From positions 1,365-50,770 of the forward strand of contig LXQI01000037.1 in the NCBI GenBank assembly GCA_001683845.1: DNA of 49,406 bases. Reading direction: 5' to 3'. Made by a program: the position numbers and the translations under genes. The stretch's first letter is position 1, and each line of letters begins with the position of its first letter. Shown piece by piece: positions 16,949-24,688 of the stretch. Below the pieces are notes generated by a model. The model made no database searches. It was given only the letters and a program-made list of their open reading frames with translations, and was not told the origin of the DNA. The DNA is from Erythrobacter sp. ANT-B3C2. Its GTDB lineage: Bacteria; Pseudomonadota; Alphaproteobacteria; Sphingomonadales; Sphingomonadaceae.

Positions 16949-18433
16949 ATGCCTGCCCACCCCTTTCGCCGGATCGGCGCCATGCTGCTGTCGGGTGCCG
17001 CTGCCTGCTCGCTTGCGGCCTGCGCCTCCGTCCCTGGCGCAAACCTCGCCGCGGGTGCGCCGATCAGCGCCGAAGAGGCGCAGCTCGGCGCGCAATACCA
17101 CCAGCAATTCGTCGCTGAATTCGGCGGGGCGATGACCGGACCACAGGCCCAATATGTCGCGCAGATTGGCCAGAACATGGCCGCGCAGACCGGCGTCGGC
17201 AATGCGCAGGGCTATACCGTGACGCTCCTCAACAGCCCGGTGAACAACGCCTTCGCCGTGCCCGGCGGCTATGTCTACGTGACCCGCCAGATGCTCGGGC
17301 TGATGAACAACGAGGCCGAACTGGCCGGGGTTCTCGGGCATGAGGTGGGCCACGTGGTCGCCCGGCATTCCGCGCGCCGGCAGCAGAACGCACAGCGTAA
17401 CCAGATCTTTGGCATGCTGGGCCAGGTGCTATCCGGCGTGCTGCTCGGCGACAGTGCGATCGGCCGTGGCGTCAGCGAACTCGCATCCACGGCGCCGCAG
17501 CTCGCGACGCTGCAATATTCGCGCAGCCAGGAGATCGAGGCCGACGAGTTGGGCATCAATTACCTGCGCAGCGCCGGCTACGATCCGCGGGCAGTGGGCA
17601 CCATGCTGCAGAGCATCGCCGCGCAGGCCGCGCTCGATGCTTCGCTGCAAGGCCGAAACGATGCGACGATCCCCGAATGGGCCTCGACCCACCCCAATCC
17701 GGCCAGTCGGGTACAGAATGCGCTGCAAAAGGCGGGCAATGCGGCGGGCGTGATTAACCGCGAGACGTTCCTCAACCGGGTCGACGGCATGCTGTACGAC
17801 GATGATCCCGCGCAGGGGATTATCGAAGGCAATACCTTCATCCACCCTGATCTGCGGCTGTCGTTCGTGGCTCCGCAGGGTTTCTACATGATCAACGGAA
17901 CGAGGGCTGTCTCGATCAATGGCGACAGCGGGCGCGCGCAGCTTACGACTGCCGCCTATAACGGCAACCTCGAGCGGTACATCCAGCAGGTATTCCAGGC
18001 GCTGGGCGGGCAGCAGCAGCAGCTTGCCCCGCAGGCGATCCAGCGCACCACGGTGAACGGGCTGGAGGCGGCTTACGGAACCGCGCGCGTCGCCAGCGGG
18101 CAACAGAGTGTCGACGTGGTGGTGTTCGCCTATCAGTTCTCGAACAACCAGGCCTATCATTTCGCGGCGATCACTCCCGCAGGGCAGGCGGGGGTATTCA
18201 GCCCGATGTTCAACTCGATGCAGCGGATCACCGCTGCGCAGGCGGCCGAGGTGGTGCCCCGGCGGATCGACGTGGTGACCGCCCAGCGTGCTGACAGTGT
18301 GGAGACGCTGGCCCGGCGGATGGGTTACAGCAATGCGCAGGTGGCACGGTTCCGCGTGCTGAACGGGCTATCCGGCAATGAACAGCTGGTGCCGGGGCAG
18401 CAGTACAAGCTGGTGGTGCGCGCCGGGCGGTGA
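16949..18433 (+). CDS. M48 family metallopeptidase lipoprotein with LysM domain (BepA-like)
   Basis: A 494-residue zinc protease anchored as a lipoprotein: the signal peptide ends in the lipobox LAAC with Cys25. The M48 zinc motif is HEVGH at 131-135, with the third ligand probably in the QEIEADELG segment. Such periplasmic enzymes (BepA/YfgC-like) act in outer-membrane protein quality control. The middle region resembles substrate-binding extensions of sphingomonad M48 proteins. The last 55 residues form a LysM-type module (RADSVETLARRMGYSN, then LVPGQQYKLVV), suggesting peptidoglycan binding. The start at 16949 has a GAGGAG ribosome site. It is followed by a strong hairpin terminator. Confidence 0.92.
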   Translation: MPAHPFRRIGAMLLSGAAACSLAACASVPGANLAAGAPISAEEAQLGAQYHQQFVAEFGGAMTGPQAQYVAQIGQNMAAQTGVGNAQGYTVTLLNSPVNNAFAVPGGYVYVTRQMLGLMNNEAELAGVLGHEVGHVVARHSARRQQNAQRNQIFGMLGQVLSGVLLGDSAIGRGVSELASTAPQLATLQYSRSQEIEADELGINYLRSAGYDPRAVGTMLQSIAAQAALDASLQGRNDATIPEWASTHPNPASRVQNALQKAGNAAGVINRETFLNRVDGMLYDDDPAQGIIEGNTFIHPDLRLSFVAPQGFYMINGTRAVSINGDSGRAQLTTAAYNGNLERYIQQVFQALGGQQQQLAPQAIQRTTVNGLEAAYGTARVASGQQSVDVVVFAYQFSNNQAYHFAAITPAGQAGVFSPMFNSMQRITAAQAAEVVPRRIDVVTAQRADSVETLARRMGYSNAQVARFRVLNGLSGNEQLVPGQQYKLVVRAGR

Positions 18434-18468
18434 GGCAGGTATTGAGGCGTGCGGCCTGCCACACGAAT

Positions 18469-18500
18469 AAGGGCGGCAGTCGCCTGCCGCCCTTCTTTGT
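18469..18500 (+). terminator. Strong bidirectional hairpin terminator
   Basis: An 11-bp perfect stem (18469-18479 paired with 18484-18494) closes a 4-base TCGC loop and is followed on the plus strand by a T-rich tail (TTCTTTGTT). On the minus strand the stem is followed by TTATTCG. It sits between the convergent M48 peptidase and pilin genes and can end both. Confidence 0.85.
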
Positions 18501-18518
18501 TCTCCCAAAGAGCGGGAG

Positions 18519-18698
18519 TTACGGGTTTGCTGCTTCCTTATTTAATTCTTTTTCGGCCTTCATGAAGCTACTGGTCACCCCGTCACCGACCAAGCCCATG
18601 GCGGAAATCGCAGCAACCGCGATCAGAGCAGCAATGAGGCCATACTCGATGGCGGTGGCGCCCTGCTCGTCGCGGCGCAGCTTGTTAAAGAACTTCAT
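18519..18698 (-). CDS. Flp/Fap-type pilin
   Basis: A 59-residue class IVb (Flp) pilin precursor. The prepilin start is short and basic (MKFFNKLRRDEQ), followed by the Flp hallmark GATAIEYGLIAALIAVA with the conserved Glu and Tyr, and one hydrophobic helix. TadV-type peptidase would cleave before the hydrophobic part. The ATG at 18698 has an AGGAG ribosome site 9 bases upstream; an earlier TTG in frame is not needed. No tad/cpa assembly genes are in the window, so the machinery must be elsewhere. A second pilin-like gene lies upstream on the same strand. Confidence 0.93.
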   Translation of the reverse strand: MKFFNKLRRDEQGATAIEYGLIAALIAVAAISAMGLVGDGVTSSFMKAEKELNKEAANP

Positions 18699-18814
18699 GG
18701 ACAATACTCCTGAAAAAGGAAAACCCGCGGTACTATACTTCGTCTGCCAGTGCCTGAGGTTCGAAGTGCCGAATCAGACGCCTTCCAATTAGCCGCAGGA
18801 GGGTTTAAAAAGTC

Positions 18815-19001
18815 CTAAGGCTGCCCGGCATTCACGACCTCACCGCTTACCTCATTCCAGATCCGCTTGTTTTCCCCGCCCACTGCAGCAATGGCGCCGA
18901 TGATGGCGAGAACCACCAGCGCAGCCAACAGGCTATATTCCACGGCCGTGGCACCGCGCCGGTCGCGCAGCAATTTCGCGGTAGCTCGGGTGGCTTCACA
19001 T
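18815..19001 (-). CDS. Second Flp-type pilin with a damaged start
   Basis: The frame ending at 18815 encodes KLLRDRRGATAVEYSLLAAL, a hydrophobic helix and a short tail ending VVNAGQP, a clear Flp pilin paralog of the neighbouring gene. No ATG or GTG lies in this frame. The only ATG with a ribosome site (AGAGG, about 8 bases upstream) is at 19001 and is followed at once by TGA. Removing one base after it joins ATG to the pilin frame (Met-Glu-Ala-Thr-Arg-Ala-Thr-Ala-Lys-Leu-Leu). Either one base is inserted (mutation or consensus error), or translation begins at the weakly placed TTG at 18973, which would cut off the basic leader. It is shorter and less similar to Flp than the neighbour after the conserved core. 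Confidence 0.65.
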
Positions 19002-19074
19002 GCGATGATCCTCTTGTGACCACGTGGCGTGTAAACAGCCTTGCCCTGCCGGTGTTAAGAATGCCTTGCGATGA

Positions 19075-19494
19075 TTGCCGGTGAGTGAGGGTAAAGGCTC
19101 GGTTCTCGTCGTCGCGGCCGCGCTCGGTGACGGGCTTGGGCGGTGGCTGCTTCAGCGGCGGCTCCCCGGCACGCATCATGCCGGCCTGTGGGAGTTTCCC
19201 GGCGGCAAGGTGGACCGGGGCGAGACGCCGCGGGAAGCGCTTTGCCGCGAGCTTGCCGAGGAGCTTGCGCTGCCGCTCGATCCTGCCAGCGCAGCTCCGC
19301 TGGGTTTCACCGACGAGCCGGGCGCGGAGGGGCGGCCGGGGCTCGTGCTGCTGCTGTTCGCTGCGCCCCTGGCCGCTGCCCCGCAGGCGCAAATGGGCCA
19401 GGAATGGGGCTGGTTCACCCACGCCGAGGCGAGGGCGCTGGCCTTGGCTCCGCTGGACCGCGCATTGCTGCCGCTGCTCTCGATGATGCCGTGA
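19075..19494 (+). CDS. mutT: MutT-type Nudix hydrolase
   Basis: A 139-residue Nudix protein that probably hydrolyses oxidised nucleotides such as 8-oxo-dGTP. The Nudix box is complete in its metal-binding part: GKVDRGETPREALCRELAEEL with the REL-AEE core. The usual Gly near the end of the box is Ala. Before it comes LLQRRLPGTHHAGLWEFPGG, typical of MutT. The start is uncertain: TTG at 19075 or GTG at 19081. The nearby ATG at 19071 is out of frame and meets a stop. Sphingomonads often place mutT after the secA/argJ group, which is not seen here. Confidence 0.88.
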   Translation: MPVSEGKGSVLVVAAALGDGLGRWLLQRRLPGTHHAGLWEFPGGKVDRGETPREALCRELAEELALPLDPASAAPLGFTDEPGAEGRPGLVLLLFAAPLAAAPQAQMGQEWGWFTHAEARALALAPLDRALLPLLSMMP

Positions 19495-19554
19495 ATGGCC
19501 TCGCCGCAGCCTCTTGCCAAGGCACGGCCACCTGCTATGTGCCCCACCTCACAC

Positions 19555-19631
19555 GCGCCCGTAGCTCAGCTGGATAGAGCACCAGACTACGAATCTGGGG
19601 GCCGGAGGTTCGAATCCTTCCGGGCGCACCA
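19555..19631 (+). tRNA. tRNA-Arg (anticodon ACG)
   Basis: A full cloverleaf can be drawn: acceptor stem GCGCCCG (19555-19561) with CGGGCGC (19621-19627), discriminator A, and an encoded CCA (19629-19631). The anticodon stem is CCAGA/TCTGG around the loop CTACGAA, giving anticodon ACG (read as ICG after editing by TadA). The T-arm has the TTCGAAT loop. The long frames across it on either strand are spurious. Confidence 0.97.
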
Positions 19632-19939
19632 TTTATCTGCGCTACCACGCTTCGCGCTACTTTAGCGCGTGGGTGCTCATCAGACGGCAATCGCTGTGGA
19701 GCACCACTCCCAACACAGAAGGCCAGTCTTTTGTGCAGCCTGGTTGCTAACGCCACCTCGGAGCGGGGTGAACGGAGTTGTCGGGTAAGCCGCTCAGGTC
19801 GTCGGCGGCAGGTTGCGCCGATCTAGGCGGCGCCGGAGCTTTCCCAGGCGTGGTGAGTCCATGACCAGGTTGCGGAGACACCTGCCCGAGCTCTTCAGCG
19901 GATATTTGGTATTCGGACATCCACCAGCTTGGGACATAT
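19632..19939. other. Non-coding stretch after tRNA-Arg
   Basis: I see no convincing gene in these 308 bases. Frames here are short, have no ribosome sites and resemble no family. There is no integrase, no direct repeat of the tRNA 3' end that I could find, and no obvious promoter. The downstream boundary is the fasciclin terminator. Confidence 0.5.
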
Positions 19940-19977
19940 AAAAAAGGTGGCCGGTCCCTGGAGAAAGACCGGCCACC
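19940..19977 (-). terminator. Rho-independent terminator of the fasciclin gene
   Basis: On the minus strand an 11-bp GC-rich perfect stem (19977-19967 with 19956-19946) and a 10-base loop are followed by six T residues (19945-19940). This is a textbook terminator 50 bases past the fasciclin stop. Confidence 0.9.
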
Positions 19978-20028
19978 ACCGCCGTCGGAAGGGGATTGGC
20001 AATTCGGCGGCGGAATAAAGGGTTGGCG

Positions 20029-20556
20029 TCAGCCCGGGAGGGAGACCGCGTTGGTCACATGAATCACGCCGTTCGAGGCAGCGAGGTCTGCGGTAACTAC
20101 GGTGGCAGTGCCGCCCGTAGCATCGGTCAGCACCACACTGCCTCCGCTGAGCCTGGCCACCAGTTCGCCGCCCGAGACCGTCGCGAGCCGCGCTTCCCCA
20201 CCATTCGCCTCGATCATTCCGATCAGATCGGCTGCAGACACCTTGCCCGGAACGACATGGTAAGTCAGCACGGCCTGAAGGGTCGACTTGTTTTCTGGCC
20301 TGAGCAACGTCTCTACCGTGCCGGCTGGAAGGCTGGCGAAAGCGGCATCGGTGGGCGCGAAGATTGTGAACGGACCCGCGCCACTGAGGGTTGCCGCGAG
20401 ATCGGCCGCGGTAACCGCCGCAACCAGCGTCTCATGCTGCGGAGAGGCAATGGCAGTCTCCACCACATTCTTCATTTTTCCGCCGTGATGATTGGCGAGG
20501 GCGGGCGTGCCGGCGGCTAGGAGCAGGGCTCCCGCGGCGATCGTCAAAAATTTCAT
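20029..20556 (-). CDS. Secreted fasciclin (FAS1) domain protein
   Basis: A 175-residue protein with a signal peptide (MKFLTIAAGALLLAAG, cleavage near ALA-N) and one FAS1 domain. Hallmarks are the H1-box-like GPFTIFAPTDAAFASLPAGT, the YHVVPGKVSAADL segment, and the end region ASNGVIHVTNAVSLP. FAS1 proteins mediate adhesion; in bacteria they are secreted or outer-surface proteins without a firm role. The ATG at 20556 is preceded by AAAGG. The frame extends further upstream but only as the shadow of the neighbouring regulator. It has a strong terminator and lies 112 bases downstream of the LOV-HTH gene on the same strand. Confidence 0.93.
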   Translation of the reverse strand: MKFLTIAAGALLLAAGTPALANHHGGKMKNVVETAIASPQHETLVAAVTAADLAATLSGAGPFTIFAPTDAAFASLPAGTVETLLRPENKSTLQAVLTYHVVPGKVSAADLIGMIEANGGEARLATVSGGELVARLSGGSVVLTDATGGTATVVTADLAASNGVIHVTNAVSLPG

Positions 20557-20668
20557 CTTTCGAAGCCTTTTTTGTGACTGGGACCATCCGGAGCCCTTGG
20601 TCACCAAAGTGGCGAGTTGGCCCTGGCCGAACCAGATGGCCTTAGGGACAGGTCGGCCGTTCGCGGTG

Positions 20669-21259
20669 TCAGTGGCCCGCCTCCACGGCGATGCGGATGG
20701 CATCGGCGGTCGTCTGCACGCCGAGCGCCCGAAACAGCGCGGCACGGTGCATCTTGATTGTGCGCTCGGCCAATTCGAGATCGTAGGCAATCTGCTTGTT
20801 GAGCTTGCCCCGTGCCATCTCGATCAACACCTCGCGCTGGCGAGGAGACAGCCGCGCCACCGCCCGGTGTGCGTCATGGCGCCGAATATCGTTGTAGCGC
20901 GGGGCGTCGCCGGCGATCTCGATCTGCGAACCGATGAAATAATCCGCTGCCCCCCGGGCGTCGAACACCGGAGCGACCATCACGGCGTTGCGGAACGGCT
21001 CGCCGTTCTTCCGGTAATTGAGGATCTCCACCATCACGGGCTGGCGCAGCCGGATGCCGGTGCGCAGCGTTTCGGTCAGCCACGGCTCGGTTGCCGGGCC
21101 GGCGAGGAACCGGCAGTTGTGCCCGATGATCTCCTCGCGCGCAAAGCCGGTCAGCGCGATGAAGGCATCGTTGCAGGCGACGATCGGGTTGTCTGGCAGA
21201 CGCGGATCACTGACGACCGCCGCTACCGCGCTCGAGGCGATGAGTTCGGATGGCTCCAT
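20669..21259 (-). CDS. LOV-HTH blue-light transcription factor (EL222-like)
   Basis: A 196-residue one-component photoreceptor. Residues 1-110 form a LOV domain: SDPRLPDNPIVACNDAF, then GHNCRFLAG with Cys49 as the flavin-adduct cysteine, and EILNYRKNGEPFRNAV. Residues from about 136 form a LuxR-type helix-turn-helix (LSPRQREVL, then AERTIKMHRAALFRALGV). This order and these motifs match EL222 of Erythrobacter litoralis, whose LOV domain releases the HTH in blue light so that it dimerises and binds DNA. The first TTG of the open frame is at 21295; I prefer the ATG at 21259. It is divergent from the VanZ-like gene across 261 bases, and precedes the fasciclin gene, a possible target. Confidence 0.93.
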   Translation of the reverse strand: MEPSELIASSAVAAVVSDPRLPDNPIVACNDAFIALTGFAREEIIGHNCRFLAGPATEPWLTETLRTGIRLRQPVMVEILNYRKNGEPFRNAVMVAPVFDARGAADYFIGSQIEIAGDAPRYNDIRRHDAHRAVARLSPRQREVLIEMARGKLNKQIAYDLELAERTIKMHRAALFRALGVQTTADAIRIAVEAGH

Positions 21260-21520
21260 GCCGGCAAACCTAGCGCCCTGCGCAGCGAACTCCAAGCTGC
21301 ACCGCGCCCATTGCAGCCGGTGAGAACGGACCGTACCGGTAATCCGTGGTCACTGTGCGCATAGACCTGCAAAGTGGGCGAGACCCCTGCTTCCGCGGGC
21401 TGTTTGCCGGGCCGGACGCTCCTTCGCGCTCGGTATCGCTGAAGCCCGCAAGGCAGCAGCCTTTGCTGCACCGCACACAAAGCCATTCCCCCTCGATACG
21501 ACCTGGCCTAGGGGCGTTGC

Positions 21521-21865
21521 ATGTTTCGTCTCTTTCAGGCGCTGTTCTGGGCCGCCATTCTCTTCGCGTTCGTCATGGCGATGCTGCCCCAGCCCCCCGC
21601 CATGCCGGGCACGCCTTCGGACAAGCTGCAGCATCTGGCCGCCTTCTTCACGCTCGCGGTGCTTGCCCGGCTGGGCTTTCCGGACCGCATTCACTTGCAG
21701 GTTCTGGGAGGATTGGCGTTGTTCGGTGCCTTGATCGAGTTCAGCCAGATGCTCCCGATTGTTGGTCGCGATGGCGATGTGGGCGATTGGCTGGCCGATG
21801 TTGCCGGCGCCACATTGGGGCTGCTTGCATTGGGCGCCGGGCGCCGGCTGCTCGCCCGCAGCTGA
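21521..21865 (+). CDS. VanZ-like membrane protein
   Basis: A 114-residue protein with three or four hydrophobic segments (about residues 5-22, 38-53, 60-76 and 90-107). It carries the VanZ-like pattern of SDKLQHLAAFF after the first helix and a Glu-Phe-x-Gln segment (LIEFSQMLPIVGRDGDVGDW) before the last. VanZ of enterococci gives low-level teicoplanin resistance, but most chromosomal homologues have no known role. The ATG at 21521 follows GGGGCG. Its stop codon directly abuts the proposed stress promoter of the hemerythrin gene. Confidence 0.85.
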   Translation: MFRLFQALFWAAILFAFVMAMLPQPPAMPGTPSDKLQHLAAFFTLAVLARLGFPDRIHLQVLGGLALFGALIEFSQMLPIVGRDGDVGDWLADVAGATLGLLALGAGRRLLARS

Positions 21866-21890
21866 GGAACCGGGCTGACGCTCGCCGGTT
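21866..21890 (+). promoter_or_regulatory. EcfG-type (general stress sigma) promoter before the hemerythrin gene
   Basis: GGAAC at 21866-21870 is separated by 16 bases from GGTT at 21887-21890. The consensus for the alphaproteobacterial sigma EcfG is GGAAC-N16/17-CGTT, so only one position differs. The -10 element ends 34 bases before the ATG at 21925, leaving a short leader that holds the GAGGAAA ribosome site. Confidence 0.7.
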
Positions 21891-21924
21891 CACCCGCTTG
21901 ACACACCACCGAGGAAATTTCCTT

Positions 21925-22416
21925 ATGGCCACGGCCGAAGACATCTTCGAGCGACTCAAGCAGGACCACGACCGCCAGCGCGAGCTGTTGGCCCAGCTCG
22001 AACAGACCGATGGGCCCGGTGAAGAGCGCCTGCAGCTGCTCGAACAGTTCACGCTGGATGCCAAGAGCCACGCCGCCGCCGAGGAGCAGGCGCTTTACTC
22101 CACGATGTTGCGCAAGCCCGAAACGACCGATGAGACCCGCCATTCGGTCGCCGAGCACCACGAGATCGAGGTCGCGTTGAACGACCTCGCCGCCACCGAC
22201 ATGGCCTCAGGCGAGTGGATGGACAAGTTCAAGGAACTCAAGCACGACTATCTCCACCACATCGAGGAGGAGGAGGAGGATCATTTCCCCGATTTCGAGC
22301 GCTACTTGACGCAGGCCGATGAGGTGCACATGCGGGAGGTGTTCGATCAGCGGAAGGCTGCGGAGCGCGAGGAGGCCGAGGTCACTCCCGAAAAGAGGGA
22401 AGACGCCAAGGACTAG
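21925..22416 (+). CDS. Hemerythrin HHE domain protein
   Basis: A 163-residue four-helix protein of the HHE/hemerythrin-like type. Candidate metal ligands sit in LKQDHDRQRELL, SHAAAEEQALY, VAEHHEIEVAL and LHHIEEEEEDHFPDF. A charged C-terminal tail follows. Such proteins bind a di-iron centre and are linked to oxygen, NO or oxidative-stress sensing or storage. The ATG at 21925 has a strong GAGGAAA site. An EcfG-type promoter precedes it, which fits its being a general-stress gene. It lies 34 bases before the phospholipase D gene and may form an operon with it and folE. Confidence 0.92.
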   Translation: MATAEDIFERLKQDHDRQRELLAQLEQTDGPGEERLQLLEQFTLDAKSHAAAEEQALYSTMLRKPETTDETRHSVAEHHEIEVALNDLAATDMASGEWMDKFKELKHDYLHHIEEEEEDHFPDFERYLTQADEVHMREVFDQRKAAEREEAEVTPEKREDAKD

Positions 22417-22450
22417 CCTCGATGCCTTCGCGTTAAATTTGGGGGGGCGA

Positions 22451-24046
22451 TTGCAGAAGCAGCGGGAGGCCGCATCGTTCATCGATGCCTCTGCAGAGCC
22501 GGGCGTATGGCGTTACGCGCGGGCGTCGCGTGTGCGCGTGATCGTCGATGCGGCGGATTATTTCGACCTGATGCAGCAGGCGATGCTCAAGGCGCGCAGC
22601 CGCGTGCTGATGATCGGGTGGGATGTCGACACACGGATTCACCTGACCCGCGGGCGGCGCTGGTGGCAGAAAGGCCGGCGCAGCAAGTATCCTTCCCGGC
22701 TGGGGGGATTCATCCCGTGGCTCGTGCGCCATCGCAAGGGCCTGGAGATCCGCATTCTCAAATGGGGGATCGGCACGATCCGCTTCGGCCTGCGCGGGAC
22801 GATGCTGTTCGATTTGCTCCGCTGGTTTCCGCACAAGCGCATCGATTTCAAGTTCGATACCAATCATCCGGTCGGCTGCAGCCACCACCAGAAGCTCGTC
22901 ATCCTCGATCGCAGCCTCGCTGTGTGCGGCGGCATCGACATGACCGACCGGCGGTGGGATACGCCCGAGCACAAGGAACATGATCCCCGCCGCAAGCGGC
23001 CCGGTGGCGGGCTGCACGGCCCCTGGCACGACGTGACGATGATGATGGAAGGCGAAATCGCCGGCGCACTTGAGGAACTCGGCCGTGAACGATGGGTGCG
23101 TGCCGGAGGCAAGCCGCTCGCACCGGCCAGGGACGGCACCCCCAGCGCCTGGCCCGACAAGCTCGCGCCGACCTTCACCGATGTCGAGATCGGCATCGCC
23201 CGCACGCGCGCGCCGCACAACGACGTTCCCGGCATCAACGAGGTCGAGCAGCTGTTCGTCGCCCAGATCGCACGGGCCAAGCGGTTCATCTACGCGGAGA
23301 ATCAGTACTTCGCCTCGCGTGTGGTCGCAGAGGCGATCAGCGCCCGGATGGTCGAGGACGATCCTCCCGAGATCGTCATCGTGCATCCCGCCAGCGCCGA
23401 CGGGTGGATCGAGGGGAAGGCCATGGACCCGGCGCGCGCGCGCTTGGTTCGTGCGATCAAGGAGCTCGACAAGCACGACCGGTTTCACCTCTATACGCCA
23501 TTTGCCGGTGAGACGCCGATCTATGTCCACGCCAAGCTGCTGATCGTGGATGACGAGGTGCTGCGGATTGGCTCGGCCAATTTCAACAATCGCTCGCTTG
23601 GGCTCGACAGCGAATGCGATGTGTTCATCGATTGCGCGCGGCCGGCCAACAGCCATTGCTCGCCGGCGATCAGGGGTCTTCGCCTCGCCTTGCTGGCCGA
23701 ACATTGCGACCTCGGGCCGGAAGAGGTCGGGCAGATGGTGGAGCAGGCGGGCTCGATGGCGGCAATGATTGCCGCTCTGGAGCTCGATCGAGTGCACACC
23801 CTGCGTCCTTATCATCCGCCCAAGCTGACCGAGCTGGAAGCCGGGCTCGCCGATCGTGAGGTGCTCGACCCCGAGGAGCCGGCGGACATGTTCGTCCTCA
23901 GCCCGCCGCAGCGTGGCCTGTTCCGTCGCGGCAGCCTGCTGACGCGGGCCGTGAAGCGCATGGAGAGCCGCCGCCGCCGTGCCGGACGCCGCCGCGAACG
24001 GATGAACGCCGCTCGTGACGCACCCCGGATGAGTGGCCCACAATGA
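22451..24046 (+). CDS. Phospholipase D-family protein
   Basis: A 531-residue enzyme with two HKD catalytic motifs: [17 protein letters not shown] in the first half and [20 protein letters not shown] in the second. Each has the His-x-Lys-x4-Asp pattern, so it is a complete phosphatidyltransferase or phospholipase. No signal peptide or transmembrane helix is evident; a basic Arg-rich C-terminal tail may bind membranes. Cardiolipin synthase-like or PLD activity is possible. No ATG is available: the best start is a TTG at 22451 directly after a run of seven G, which serves as the ribosome site; a TTG at 22439 is the alternative. It overlaps folE by four bases (ATGA). Confidence 0.9.
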   Translation: MQKQREAASFIDASAEPGVWRYARASRVRVIVDAADYFDLMQQAMLKARSRVLMIGWDVDTRIHLTRGRRWWQKGRRSKYPSRLGGFIPWLVRHRKGLEIRILKWGIGTIRFGLRGTMLFDLLRWFPHKRIDFKFDTNHPVGCSHHQKLVILDRSLAVCGGIDMTDRRWDTPEHKEHDPRRKRPGGGLHGPWHDVTMMMEGEIAGALEELGRERWVRAGGKPLAPARDGTPSAWPDKLAPTFTDVEIGIARTRAPHNDVPGINEVEQLFVAQIARAKRFIYAENQYFASRVVAEAISARMVEDDPPEIVIVHPASADGWIEGKAMDPARARLVRAIKELDKHDRFHLYTPFAGETPIYVHAKLLIVDDEVLRIGSANFNNRSLGLDSECDVFIDCARPANSHCSPAIRGLRLALLAEHCDLGPEEVGQMVEQAGSMAAMIAALELDRVHTLRPYHPPKLTELEAGLADREVLDPEEPADMFVLSPPQRGLFRRGSLLTRAVKRMESRRRRAGRRRERMNAARDAPRMSGPQ

Positions 24047-24651
24047 GCAGTCTTATCGGACCGGACGAGGACGTTACCGCCGGCAAGCCGCCTGTTCCGG
24101 ATGACGTCCAGGAGGCGGTCCGCACGCTGATCCGCTGGGCCGGTGACGATCCCGAGCGCGAGGGCCTGCTTGATACACCCACCCGCGTGGCACGCGCCTG
24201 GAAGGAATATTGCCTCGGCTATGAAGAAGAGCCGGCAACCCACCTTTCCCGCGTATTCGAGGAGGTCGGCGGTTATGATGAGATCGTGCTGCTCAAGGAC
24301 ATCCCCTTCCAGAGCCATTGCGAGCACCACATGGCGCCCATCATCGGCAAGGCGGCGATCGCCTATCTGCCCACCGAACGCGTGGTCGGCATCTCCAAGC
24401 TCGCGCGGGTCCTGCACGGCTATGCGCGGCGCCTGCAAATTCAGGAGCGCCTCACCGCGCAGGTGGCGCAATGCATTTGGGATCACCTCAAGCCCCGCGG
24501 CGTGGCCGTGGTGATCGAGGCGAGCCATGCCTGCATGACCGCACGCGGAGTGCGCACGCCGGGTGTGAGTATGGTCACCAGCCACGTGATGGGCACCTTC
24601 CGCAGCGACCAACGCAGCCGGCAGGAAGTGCTCCAGCTTATGGGCTATTAA
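24043..24651 (+). CDS. folE: GTP cyclohydrolase I
   Basis: FolE converts GTP to dihydroneopterin triphosphate, the first step of folate (and tetrahydropterin) synthesis. The 202-residue product shows [20 protein letters not shown], with zinc-binding Cys and the catalytic His, then [36 protein letters not shown] and the second Cys ligand region. The end region RQEVLQLM matches the family. Start ATGA overlaps the phospholipase D stop, so translation is coupled. It is 37 bases before murA. Confidence 0.96.
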   Translation: MSSLIGPDEDVTAGKPPVPDDVQEAVRTLIRWAGDDPEREGLLDTPTRVARAWKEYCLGYEEEPATHLSRVFEEVGGYDEIVLLKDIPFQSHCEHHMAPIIGKAAIAYLPTERVVGISKLARVLHGYARRLQIQERLTAQVAQCIWDHLKPRGVAVVIEASHACMTARGVRTPGVSMVTSHVMGTFRSDQRSRQEVLQLMGY

Positions 24652-24688
24652 GACCCTTTCTTTTCAAGCGAATCGACAAGGAACAAAG

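Noticed and set aside
19535-19756. Minus-strand ORF over tRNA-Arg
   Set aside because: It is the shadow of the tRNA; such ORFs over tRNA genes are common artefacts.
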